Positions 39,986-48,307 of a stretch of 64,000 nt of DNA are shown here, one piece after another; positions within the stretch are counted from its first letter, which is position 1; each line of letters opens with the position of its first letter. A model generated the notes under the pieces. That model ran no database searches. It saw nothing but the letters and a program-made list of their open reading frames with translations, and was not told where the DNA came from. Where the stretch lies: the NCBI RefSeq assembly GCF_014236795.1, contig NZ_CP049017.1, positions 3,264,001 through 3,328,000 on the forward strand, given 5' to 3'. Both the position numbers and the translations under genes were made by a program. This DNA is from Xanthomonas theicola. Its GTDB lineage: Bacteria > Pseudomonadota > Gammaproteobacteria > Xanthomonadales > Xanthomonadaceae.

Positions 39986-40480
39986 TCAACGATAGATCCG
40001 TATAAGACACAAGCCACTGTTCTGCCCATCCATCAACGCAAGGTCCTTGATCCCGTCGAAGTTGAAATCGGCGTAGATCAACACGCTCTGCTCGGCGTAC
40101 GGCAACGCGTGCACATCGGCCTTGGCCCTGGTGCGCTTCGCGTCGGTGTCCAGCACCAGCTCGGCGAGGCCACCTCGACCCGCGACGTGGCGCTGCCGCG
40201 CGCGAACACGCGCACGACGCCGGGGCGGAACACCACGTCGTTCGCCTCCACCCCCAGCATCGCCCGATAGGATAGCGTTCGGAAAAATCCTGCACCTCAT
40301 AGGCGCGGCGCTGGCTGCCGGCGAAGGCCTGCGCATCGAAGCCGTCGCCGGCATAGCGCTGCGGCTCGGCCGACGCCGTTGCGCCGGCAACAGCGCGACC
40401 AGCAGGGCGACGCCGCCGCACCACACGGCGCGCACGGGAGCGGGAGAACACGCGCCGAGAACGACGGCACGGCACGTCCC
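39986..40480 (-). pseudogene. Remnant of an exported protein with an EF-hand/FG-GAP-like C-terminus
   Basis: The minus strand carries, in three different frames, a hydrophobic N-terminus (VWCGGVALLVALLPAQ), a middle part (RYAGDGFDAQAFAGSQRR, then GVEANDVVFRPGVVRVFARG) and an end ALPYAEQSVLIYADFNFDG followed by IKDLALMDGQNSG and a stop at 39986. The DFNFDGIKDLAL motif is like that of XAC2610-type xanthomonad exported proteins. Frame changes near 40370, 40260 and 40170 mean no intact product. The rest of 39927-40669 shows nothing else. Confidence 0.45.
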
Positions 40481-40669
40481 GGACCGCGGCAACCTGTGCC
40501 AGAGCAAAGGATTCCACAGGCAGCGCGGCAGCGGCACGTGCCGGTGGGCCGCTGGCCCATGCCCGGCGGCCCGGTCCCACCGCGGCGGCACCGGCGGCGG
40601 GTTCACCGCGCGACGACCCGGCCGGCACCACACTCGCCTTCGCCATCCCCGCCATCCCGGAGCCGAACC

Positions 40670-42361
40670 TTGAGCGCGACGCCCGACACTGCGGAGATCC
40701 CGCACGTCATCGGCGGTCTCGGCCGCCGCACCCAGATCCTGCGCCTGCTGCTGCGCTACCGCAGTTCCGGGGTGTTTTCCGGTATGGCCATGGACGCGGC
40801 CGCCGGCGCGCACGCGCTGCCCCCCGAAGGCACGCCCGAGCAGTTCGTCACCGACCTGGAGGCGCTCGGCCCGACCTTCGTCAAGCTCGGGCAGATGCTG
40901 TCCACGCGCCCGGACGTGGTGCCGCCGGAGTTCGCCACCGCGCTGGAACGGATGCAGGAAAACACCGCGCCGATCCCGGCGGAGCGCATCCGCGAGATCG
41001 TCGAGGCCGAACTCGGCGTGCCGGTCAACAAGGCCTTTTCCGCATTCGACGACACCCCGCTGGGCACCGCTTCGCTGGCGCAGGTACACCGCGCCGCGTT
41101 GCGCGACGGCACGCCGGTGGCGATCAAGGCGCAGAAGCCGGAGGTGGCCGCGCAGGTGCGCTCGGACCTGGAGGTGCTGAAGAGCTTCGCCAGCGCCGCC
41201 GACAGGTTGACCGGCCTGGGCCGGCGCATCCGCTTCGCCGACTGGCTGGCGGAGTTCGGCAAGGCCCTGCTGGCCGAGTTGGACTACGAGGCCGAGGCGG
41301 AAAACCTGGCGCGTTTCGGCGACCACCTCAAGCCGTTCCCGCTGCTGTGGGTGCCGCAGCCGGTCTGGGACCTGTGCGGCCGCAAGGTGCTGACCATGCA
41401 ACTGGCCGAGGGCGTGCGCGTGGACCGGATCTCCGGGCTGCGCCGTACCGAGCAGCCGATGGACGACCTGGCCGCGGTGCTGGTGCGCGGCTACCTGGAC
41501 CAGATGTTCGTGCACGGCGAGATCCATGCCGATCCGCACCCCGGCAACCTGCGCGTGCTCGGCGATGGGCGCCTGGCGATCTTCGACCTGGGCATGGTCG
41601 CGCACGTGCCGCCGAAGCTGCGCGAGCGCCTGCTCAAACTGCTGTTCGCCGCGGTCGACGGCCGCGGCGAAGAGGTGGCCGAAGAGGCCATCGCGCTGAG
41701 CACGCGCCTGGAGGACTTCGACGAGGACCGCTACCAGCGCGAGACCGGGCAGATGATCGCGCGCTATGCCGCGCACGACGCCACCTCCGAGGGCCGCGTG
41801 GTGCTGGACCTGGTACGCATCGCCACCGCCTACGGGCTGCGCACGCCGCCGGAGCTGAGCCTGCTCGGCAAGACCCTGCTGAACCTGGAAGCGGTGTGCC
41901 GTGCGCTCTCGCCCAACCTGGACACCCGCAGCGTGGTCGAGGACCAGTTGCCGCACGTGGTGCGCGCGCGGCTGAAGAAATCCCTGTCGGCGGCCAACCT
42001 GGCCAGCGAGGCGATGGAACTGCAGGCGCTGCTGCGCGAAGGCCCGCGCAAGCTGTCGGACATCCTGTCGCTGGCCGCCGACAACCGCCTGCAGGTGCGC
42101 GTGGCCGGGCTGGAAGAATCGCACCTGATGGAAAGCCTGCAGAAGATCGCCAACCGCGTCGCCGCCGGCATCGTCACCGCCGCGCTGATCCTGGCCTCCA
42201 CGCAGATGATGCGCATCGACACCGGCGCCAAGCTGTTCGGCTATCCGGCCATCGCGATGGTGCTGTTCCTGCTGGGCGTGGTGCTGGGGCTGGGCATCGT
42301 CGCCAGCGCGGTGCTGTTGGATCGGCGCACGCGTGCGCGCGAGGAGCGCGGGCGGCGCTAG
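40670..42361 (+). CDS. UbiB/ABC1-family atypical kinase
   Basis: A 563-residue protein with UbiB-family marks: the extended KxGQ motif (FVKLGQMLSTRPDVVP), TASLAQVHRAALRDG replacing the usual A-rich loop, VAIKAQKPE (lysine), HADPHPGN (catalytic loop) and FDLGMVAHV (DFG-like metal site). Two C-terminal membrane helices (IVTAALILASTQMM, IAMVLFLLGVVLGLGIVAS) anchor it to the inner membrane. These ATPases assist ubiquinone or lipid handling. The first codon is probably TTG at 40670 (MSATPDTAEIPHVIGG); no ATG fits before residue 39. It is not beside ubiE/ubiJ, so it may be a paralogue of the true UbiB. Confidence 0.87.
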   Translation: MSATPDTAEIPHVIGGLGRRTQILRLLLRYRSSGVFSGMAMDAAAGAHALPPEGTPEQFVTDLEALGPTFVKLGQMLSTRPDVVPPEFATALERMQENTAPIPAERIREIVEAELGVPVNKAFSAFDDTPLGTASLAQVHRAALRDGTPVAIKAQKPEVAAQVRSDLEVLKSFASAADRLTGLGRRIRFADWLAEFGKALLAELDYEAEAENLARFGDHLKPFPLLWVPQPVWDLCGRKVLTMQLAEGVRVDRISGLRRTEQPMDDLAAVLVRGYLDQMFVHGEIHADPHPGNLRVLGDGRLAIFDLGMVAHVPPKLRERLLKLLFAAVDGRGEEVAEEAIALSTRLEDFDEDRYQRETGQMIARYAAHDATSEGRVVLDLVRIATAYGLRTPPELSLLGKTLLNLEAVCRALSPNLDTRSVVEDQLPHVVRARLKKSLSAANLASEAMELQALLREGPRKLSDILSLAADNRLQVRVAGLEESHLMESLQKIANRVAAGIVTAALILASTQMMRIDTGAKLFGYPAIAMVLFLLGVVLGLGIVASAVLLDRRTRAREERGRR

Positions 42362-42423
42362 GCTTTTTCGGGCCTCGGATCGGTCCCAGGACCAGCGTGG
42401 CGTTAGCGTTGTCTGCGCGCAAC

Positions 42424-42500
42424 AGCGTCGGGGCTGAAGCCCCTCCTACAGTGCATCCATCCGGCCGGCTTGCCGCATCCGGCCGGCTTGCCGCACGTCC
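42424..42500. repeat. REP palindrome plus an 18-bp direct repeat
   Basis: A REP core (GTCGGGGCTGAAGCCCCTCC at about 42429) is followed by two adjacent copies of CATCCGGCCGGCTTGCCG. It lies in the 225-bp gap between the convergent UbiB-type and MscS-type genes and can fold as a bidirectional terminator-like hairpin. Confidence 0.5.
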
Positions 42501-42586
42501 CTTGCGGCAGCGGTTGCGGGTGGTCGTGGGCCATCGCCCGCGACGCGCGCAGCGGCGCAGGTTCGGACGCCTGGCATCGTCCGCGC

Positions 42587-44968
42587 TCACGGCGCCTTGC
42601 GCAGCAGCCGCACTTCCTGCGGCGACTCCAGCGCGATGCCCTGTTCCGCCAGGCACTGCAGCAAGGCGAAGAACAGGTCGCTACGGATGCCGTAGCTCAG
42701 CCGCGGACTGCCGACGTAGGCGAAGCTGTTGAGGGTGACGTGGCCGCTGGCGATGGAATCGATGAACACCGACGGCGCCGGATCCTCCAGCACGCCCGCA
42801 TGCGCGGCGTAGAGTTCCAGCAGCAACTGGCGCAGCTTGACCACGTCGGTGCCCAGCGCCACTGCGAACTGGATCTGCACGCGGCCCAGCGGCCCGGCCA
42901 GGGTCATGTTGCGCAGGGTCTTGGTGATCAGCTCGGAGTTGGGCACGATCAGGGTGGAGCGGTCGCCGACCTGGATCTCGGTGGAGCGCACGCTGATCCG
43001 GCGCACGTCGCCTTCCTGGTCGCCGATCTTGACCCAGTCGCCGATCTTGACCGGGCGCTCGGCGAGCAGGATCAGCCCGGACACGAAGTTCTGGGTGATC
43101 GCCTGCAGGCCGAAGCCGATGCCCACCGACAGCGCGCTGACCACCAGCGCGATCTTCTCGATGCCGATGCCCAGCGCCGCCAGCGCCCACAATGCGGCCA
43201 GCAGGATGCCGGCGTAGCGCGCCACGGTGCTGATCGAGTTGCGCGAGCCGTCGTCCAGTTCGGTCTTGGGCAGGTAGGTCTGCACCAGCCAGCGCTGCAT
43301 GTACTGCATCGCCGCCAGGCCGAGGATCAGCACCAGCACCGCGCGCGCCACGGCGCCCGGATGCAGCGTGGTGTTCTCGCCGAGCTTGATGCCGTTGGAC
43401 AGCATCGAGAAGCCGTCGGCGATGGTCGACACGTTGGTCCCGAACGGCACCAGCAACGCGCCCAGGCCGATCAGCAGCAGGGCCACGCGCAGCGCCGCGG
43501 AGGTCAGCACCCCCGCCTGTTCCAGGCGGCTGGCGCGCACCCCGAAAGCGCCGTTGGCGGCGCGGCCGATGCGCCCCTGGCTGGCGAACAGCCATAGCGC
43601 GAAGTCGTCGGCGAAGATCATCAGCAGGCGCACCGCGCCGACGATCATCGTGATCCAGATGATCTGCCGGGTGATGAACAGGCCCAGGTGCAGATAGCCC
43701 AGCAGCGCGGCCAGCAGCGCCACGACCACCGCCACCCGCGCCAGCAGCCCGACCAGCGCCAGCGCACCGCCATGCTGCCCCGGCGGCGGTTGCGCATCGG
43801 CCAGCGCCTGCGCCGCGGCCTCGGCGTGCTGGCGCCGGCGCAGCCGCGACAGGCTGGTCAGGATCGCCAGGATCAGCACCGCATGGGCCAGCGCGACGAT
43901 GCCGTCGGCGGCGAGCGTGGCCGACTCGCTGGTGCGGCTGGCCTGGTTGACCACCAGCAGCAGCCCGCTCAGCCAGGCCAGCGCCGCGGTCGCCCAGGTG
44001 TACTTGCGCAGGCGCCGCGCGGTGGCGTCGTCGATCGGGAACAGGCGCCATGACGGCTGCTTCGGCAGCAGCACGCTGGCGCTCAGCGATCCCAGGAACG
44101 CCGTGGCGAAGCTGACCACCACGAAGCCCCTGAGCACGCTCTCCAGCCGCGCCGGCACCGCACCGATGCTGTACAGGGTCTCGACCAGCACCAGCGCGGC
44201 CAGGCCGGGCGACAGCGTGCCCAGCAGCAGGAACCACAACGCCAGCCCGGAGCGGCGCAGGCGGCTGCCCGGCGCGTGCGACATCGCATAGCGCTTGCCG
44301 AGCCAGCGCAGCAGATAGCGCAGCGGGAACAGCAACAGCAGCGCGATGGTCACGCCGATGCCAAGCGCCCCGGCCCCGCGCTCGGCGATGGCGGCAGCCA
44401 GCGCCTGCGCGCCCAGCCGGTACAGGCCCAGCAGGCGGTCGCGGTCGGCGGGAAAATCGCTGGCGATCTGCCGCCACAGCGCCGGCGACAACGGCGAGGC
44501 CGAGCGCAACGACAGTTCCTGGCTGAAGTGCTCGGCGCGCACGCGTTCGATCTCTTCGCCGAGCTGCTTGGCTTCCACCGCCAGCAGCTTGCCGCGCTTG
44601 ATCCCCGAATCCAGCGGCGCGCGCTGCCTGGCCAGATCCCTGCGCTGCGCGGCGATGTCGCGCGCCTCGCCGCCGGCGGCGACGCCGAGCTGCTGCAGGC
44701 GCACGTCGACCTGAGCCAACTGCGTGGTCAGCGCCGCGACCGCGGTCTCGGCGTCGCGCTGCGCATCGGCCACCTGCCCGATCAGCTTGCGCAGCGTTTC
44801 CTGGTCGGCGGCGCTGTCCTCGTCGCGGCGGGCGTCCTGCAGCACCTGCTCGGCACGGCTCAGCAGGGCCTGCGGATCCGGCGCCGCGGCCTCGTCCTGC
44901 GGCTGTGCGCCCGCCGCTGCGCTCAGGCACAGCAACAGCGCCAGCAGGAAACGGCGCAGCAACGGCAT
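42587..44968 (-). CDS. Large mechanosensitive channel of the MscS/MscK type
   Basis: A 793-residue protein: signal peptide (LLRRFLLALLLCLSAAAGAQ), a periplasmic coiled-coil domain with DUF3772-like character (residues about 25-170; LRKLIGQVADAQRDAETAVA), about eleven membrane helices and a C-terminal MscS domain. The pore helix region is ALSVGIGFGLQAITQNFVSG, then LILLAERPVKIGDWVKIGD and the beta domain TLIVPNSELITKTLRNMTL. It opens on membrane tension and releases solutes during hypo-osmotic shock. Start at 44968 gives the signal peptide; an upstream in-frame start adds 20 Arg/Pro-rich residues. Confidence 0.9.
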   Translation of the reverse strand: MPLLRRFLLALLLCLSAAAGAQPQDEAAAPDPQALLSRAEQVLQDARRDEDSAADQETLRKLIGQVADAQRDAETAVAALTTQLAQVDVRLQQLGVAAGGEARDIAAQRRDLARQRAPLDSGIKRGKLLAVEAKQLGEEIERVRAEHFSQELSLRSASPLSPALWRQIASDFPADRDRLLGLYRLGAQALAAAIAERGAGALGIGVTIALLLLFPLRYLLRWLGKRYAMSHAPGSRLRRSGLALWFLLLGTLSPGLAALVLVETLYSIGAVPARLESVLRGFVVVSFATAFLGSLSASVLLPKQPSWRLFPIDDATARRLRKYTWATAALAWLSGLLLVVNQASRTSESATLAADGIVALAHAVLILAILTSLSRLRRRQHAEAAAQALADAQPPPGQHGGALALVGLLARVAVVVALLAALLGYLHLGLFITRQIIWITMIVGAVRLLMIFADDFALWLFASQGRIGRAANGAFGVRASRLEQAGVLTSAALRVALLLIGLGALLVPFGTNVSTIADGFSMLSNGIKLGENTTLHPGAVARAVLVLILGLAAMQYMQRWLVQTYLPKTELDDGSRNSISTVARYAGILLAALWALAALGIGIEKIALVVSALSVGIGFGLQAITQNFVSGLILLAERPVKIGDWVKIGDQEGDVRRISVRSTEIQVGDRSTLIVPNSELITKTLRNMTLAGPLGRVQIQFAVALGTDVVKLRQLLLELYAAHAGVLEDPAPSVFIDSIASGHVTLNSFAYVGSPRLSYGIRSDLFFALLQCLAEQGIALESPQEVRLLRKAP

Positions 44969-45085
44969 CGGCAAGGCGAAACGGGAAGGCAAGCGCACGC
45001 GGGGGACCGGCAGTCGGGCGCGGACCACCGCGCGTGCGGCGCAATATACGGCGTAGCGCTTGAACGGAGCCAGCGGCGCGTGGCC

Positions 45086-45127
45086 GGTGAGAACCTGTCG
45101 CGGCTGAAGCCGCGACAGGTTCTCACC
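45086..45127. terminator. Perfect REP-type hairpin at the end of the oxidoreductase gene
   Basis: GGTGAGAACCTGTCGCGGC-TGAA-GCCGCGACAGGTTCTCACC: a 19-bp perfect stem with a 4-base loop. It includes the TGA stop codon of the minus-strand gene (45123-45125) and lies upstream of the MscS-type gene. It lacks a T-run, so it may act as an mRNA-stabilising REP rather than a terminator. Confidence 0.6.
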
Positions 45128-46154
45128 GCGCCGCCCCCGCCTCGGTCAGCAGCACGATCTTGCCGATATGCGCGCTGGATTCCATCCGTGCATGCGCCTG
45201 CGCCGCCTCGGCCAGCGGAAAGCAGCGGTCCAGCTGCGGCTTGAGCCGGCCCTGCGCGAGCAGCGGCCACACCTGTTGCTCCAGTTCGTGCGCGATCGCC
45301 GCCTTCTCCATCACCGAACGCGAGCGCAAGGTCGAGCCGGTGTGGGTCAGGCGCTTGGCCAGCAGCGGCATCAGGTCCAGTTCGCGGACCTTGCCCTGCT
45401 GGATGCCGATCTGCACGATGCGCCCTTCCAGCGCCGCCGCCTGGTAGTTGCGCGCCAGGTAGTCGCCGCCGAGCAGATCGACGATCACGTCGGCGCCGCG
45501 GCCGCCGGTCAGGCGCAGGGTCTCGGCGACGAAGTCCTCGTCGCGGTACAGGATCGCCGCCTCCGCGCCCAGCGCCAGGCTGGCGGCGCGCTTGGCGGCG
45601 CCACCGACGGTGCTGATCACGCGCGCGCCGAACGCCTTGCCGAGCAGGGTGGCGACGCTGCCGATGCCGGAGGTGCCGCCGTGCACCAGCAAGGTCTCGC
45701 CGGCCTGCAGGCGGCCGCGCTGGAACACGTTGGCCCACACGGTGAAGAAGGTCTCCGGCAGCGCCGCGGCCGCGGCCAGGCTCAGCGGCGCCGGCACCGG
45801 CAGCGCGTTGCGCTCGTGTACCACCGCGTACTCGGCGTAGCCACCACCGGCGACCAGCGCGCAGACCGCGTCACCGCGCCGATAGCGCTGCACGCCCTCG
45901 CCCAGCGCCACCACCTCGCCGGCGAACTCCAGCCCCGGCAGCGGCGAGGCGCCGGGCGGCGGCGGATAGGCGCCGCGGCGCTGCATCACGTCGGGGCGGT
46001 TGACCCCGGCGGCGGCCACCCGCACCAGCAGTTCGCCGCGGCCCGGATGCGGCAGCGGCAGGCGCACCGGCACCAGCACCTCGGGCTCGCCGGGGTGCTG
46101 GATCTCGATCGCGGTCATCGAATCGGGCAGCGAAGCGGCAGCGGTGTGGGACAT
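45123..46154 (-). CDS. NAD(P)H-quinone oxidoreductase of the PIG3/Qor (MDR) family
   Basis: A 343-residue zinc-free medium-chain reductase: GroES-like fold with VAAAGVNRPDVMQRRGAYPP and GLEFAGEVVALGEGV, then a Rossmann domain with LLVHGGTSGIGSVATLLGKA (NADPH loop) and GGRGADVIVDLLGGDYLARN. PIG3-type enzymes reduce quinones one electron at a time. Start ATG at 46154 (MSHTAAASLPDSM); an internal ATG at 46118 (MTAIEIQHPGEPE) is an alternative. The last codon and stop lie in a perfect REP hairpin. 46155-46397 holds nothing recognisable. Confidence 0.88.
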   Translation of the reverse strand: MSHTAAASLPDSMTAIEIQHPGEPEVLVPVRLPLPHPGRGELLVRVAAAGVNRPDVMQRRGAYPPPPGASPLPGLEFAGEVVALGEGVQRYRRGDAVCALVAGGGYAEYAVVHERNALPVPAPLSLAAAAALPETFFTVWANVFQRGRLQAGETLLVHGGTSGIGSVATLLGKAFGARVISTVGGAAKRAASLALGAEAAILYRDEDFVAETLRLTGGRGADVIVDLLGGDYLARNYQAAALEGRIVQIGIQQGKVRELDLMPLLAKRLTHTGSTLRSRSVMEKAAIAHELEQQVWPLLAQGRLKPQLDRCFPLAEAAQAHARMESSAHIGKIVLLTEAGAAR

Positions 46155-46397
46155 GACAGTGGACCTGGATGGAGGCGGCGCCGCGCCGTGCGCAGCGTGG
46201 GAACCGCGATGGTCGGCCTCGACTGCGTTGCGAGCCGTGATGGCGCGCCGCGGCGGCGCGCGCGGCCCGGCGTCGGCAATGGCCGGCAGCGCATGCGCCA
46301 AGCGGGGCGTTGTGCGCCACGCCGCCGCGGTGGGTCATGACGATACGGCCGCGCCACGGCCGCTCCGTCGCGTCCGGCCAGCCCCCGCCGCGCCTCC

Positions 46398-47000
46398 TCA
46401 GTAGCGCGCCGAGGCCAGTGCCTGGGCGCGCTCCAAGCGCTCGGCGATGCGACTGCGCGCTTGCTGCAGTTCGCGCTTGGTCGCCTCCTGCTGCGCCGCC
46501 GGCACCAGCTCGGCGTCGATCACCGCCAGCGCATCGGAATAGCTGCGCACCATCGTCGCCATGTAGGCGTTCATGTACGCGGAATCGTCGGGCTCCTGGC
46601 TCAGCGCCTGCAATTGCGCCCGGCCCTTGGCCGCCTGCGCGGCGATCTTGTCCGCATCGCCGGGACCGCCCTTGCCGGCATCCGCAGCCGCGGCGCCATG
46701 GTGGGCGGCGACCACTTCGCGGGCGAAATCGGCGACGCTGCCGCTGACGTTGCGCGACAGCGCCTGCTGCGACAGCGCCACCGCATTGCCTTCCAGCACC
46801 TGCAGCATCGCCTTGGCCGAGGCGTCGCCGGCGATCGGCGCGCGTCCGCTCTCGCCGCCGACCGCCGCCGTGGTCGGCTGCGGCGAGGTCGCCGGCGCGG
46901 TGCGCGAGGTCTGGTCGCCCGGCTTGCCGCAGCCGCTCAGCGCCAAGGCGGCCAGCGCCGCGAGAATCGAAGGCCGGGACATGTTGAGCCTCTGGGTCAT
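46398..47000 (-). CDS. DUF4142-type lipoprotein
   Basis: A 200-residue protein with a lipoprotein signal (LAALAALALSGCGK, lipobox Cys at residue 24). The mature part is helical and ferritin-like as in DUF4142: AVALSQQALSRNVSGSVADF with AREVVAAHHGAAA, then AYMNAYMATMVRSYSDALAV. Function of the family is not known; it is often linked to stress and envelope. GGAGC precedes the ATG at 47000. The gene stands alone. Confidence 0.75.
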   Translation of the reverse strand: MTQRLNMSRPSILAALAALALSGCGKPGDQTSRTAPATSPQPTTAAVGGESGRAPIAGDASAKAMLQVLEGNAVALSQQALSRNVSGSVADFAREVVAAHHGAAAADAGKGGPGDADKIAAQAAKGRAQLQALSQEPDDSAYMNAYMATMVRSYSDALAVIDAELVPAAQQEATKRELQQARSRIAERLERAQALASARY

Positions 47001-47141
47001 GGGGTGCTCCTGGTTGGTCGGCCTCCACCTTGCCCAAGCGCCGCGCAAACCCGCGTGAACCGCCGCGCCGCGCGTGACATGGCGTTGTCGCGGCCAGGCG
47101 CCCAGCAATCTGCCGAAGCGACGGCACAAGGGAGACAGCGC

Positions 47142-47283
47142 ATGGCGAACGACGAGATAAAGCGGCGACGAGCCCGACAAGGCCGCATCCAGGGTGCTCA
47201 AGGACGGCCGCACCGGGAAGGACAGCAAGAGCGCCGCAGGATCGGCGCTGTCGCAGCGCCCGGACAAGAAGAAGAGCGAATAG
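47142..47283 (+). pseudogene. Small basic protein gene with a one-base frameshift
   Basis: ATG at 47142 follows AAGGGAGA. It reads MANDEI, after which the natural frame would continue SGDEPDKAASRVLKDGRTG and KDSKSAAGSALSQRPDKKKS, ending TAG at 47281-47283. Removing one A from GATAAAGC (about 47158-47160) restores a 46-residue protein with a KDGRTGKDSK-type core and lysine-rich tail, known as small uncharacterised proteins in many bacteria. It is either a young pseudogene or a sequencing error. Confidence 0.55.
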
Positions 47284-47379
47284 GGCGCATGGGCGCGAGC
47301 CCGGCGCCGACGGGGTGTCCCGCTGGCCGCTAGAATGCCGCATTGCCGTCACCAGGCTCCAGAGCGCTTCGATCCGCCG

Positions 47380-48159
47380 ATGACCCTCGCGCCCGACACC
47401 CGCACGCCGCGCAAGCGCGTGGCGCTGTACGAAGACGTGGCCGAGCGGCTGCGGCAGAAGATCTACGACTACGTGCTGCCGCCGGGCGACTGGATCGACG
47501 AGCCGGCGCTGGTCGCCGAACTGGGCATCAGCCGCACCCCGCTGCGCGAGAGCCTGAAGCTGCTCGCCGCCGAAGGCCTGGTGCAGATCGAACCCGGGCG
47601 CGGCGCGCGCGTGACCCGGCTGAACCTGGAAGACCTCAACGAGCTGTTCCCGGTGATGGCGCTGCTGGAAGGCCGCTGCGCCTACGAGGCGGTGCGCAAG
47701 GTCGACGCCGCCGGCCTGGCGCGACTGGAAGCGCTGCACGCGCGCATGGAACAGGCCGCGGGCGAAGGCGACCTGGCCGAATACTACCGGCAGAACTACC
47801 TGATCCACGAATCGGTGCAGGAGCTCGCCGGCAACCCGTGGCTGATCCGCGTCACCCACGATCTGCACCGCATCCTGAAGATGCACCGCGGCCGGCAGCT
47901 GCTGGCGCCGGGACGCCTGCAGCAGTCGCTGTCCGAACACCGCGACCTGATGGACTGCTTCCGTCGCCAGGACGCCGAAGGCGCCGAGCGCACCATGAAC
48001 CAGCACCTGCGCAGCCAGGGCAACGCCCTGGCGATGTACGTCGCCGCCGGCGGCAAGCTCAACGTGCCGGCGCCGTTGCCTGGTGGCGGGGAGCCGGGAA
48101 TGGGGAATAGGGAATCGTTGGACGGCAGGAATTCGGGAGCGGGGATTGGGGATTCATAA
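47380..48159 (+). CDS. GntR-family (FCD subfamily) regulator, probable MdcY-type
   Basis: A 259-residue regulator. The winged HTH (VALYEDVAERLRQKIYDYVL, LVAELGISRTPLRESLKLLA) is followed by an FCD all-helical domain with metal-binding His residues (NYLIHESVQELAGNPWL, QQSLSEHRDLMDCFRRQD). MdcY, which represses malonate decarboxylase genes in Acinetobacter, is of this type. The gene converges on a MatC-like carrier at the end of the mdc operon, so the same role is likely. The last about 20 residues (PGMGNRESLDGRNSGAGIGD) are encoded by the common GGGGATTGGGGATTC intergenic motif and are probably an accidental extension. Confidence 0.85.
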   Translation: MTLAPDTRTPRKRVALYEDVAERLRQKIYDYVLPPGDWIDEPALVAELGISRTPLRESLKLLAAEGLVQIEPGRGARVTRLNLEDLNELFPVMALLEGRCAYEAVRKVDAAGLARLEALHARMEQAAGEGDLAEYYRQNYLIHESVQELAGNPWLIRVTHDLHRILKMHRGRQLLAPGRLQQSLSEHRDLMDCFRRQDAEGAERTMNQHLRSQGNALAMYVAAGGKLNVPAPLPGGGEPGMGNRESLDGRNSGAGIGDS

Positions 48160-48205
48160 CCGCGGCGGCGGCTCCGCTCCAGAGCACGCCTTGCAAGTGC
48201 CGCAC

Positions 48206-48240
48206 AAAAAAGCGCCGCCCCCCAGGGCCGGCGCTTTTTT
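48206..48240. terminator. Bidirectional rho-independent terminator
   Basis: AAAAAAGCGCCG ... CGGCGCTTTTTT, a perfect stem with A-run and T-run on opposite sides, between the convergent GntR gene and the minus-strand carrier gene. It serves both transcripts, including the end of the mdc operon. Confidence 0.85.
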
Positions 48241-48307
48241 GTTCAACGCATGTTGGATCAGGGACCGCGATCCGCTCTAACCACTCCCCAATCCCAACCC
48301 CGGCCGC

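Noticed and set aside
42587..45244. Long plus-strand frames opposite the MscS-type gene
   Set aside because: His/Gln/Arg-rich antisense frames typical of GC-rich genes; the minus-strand protein has clear membrane helices and the MscS motif.
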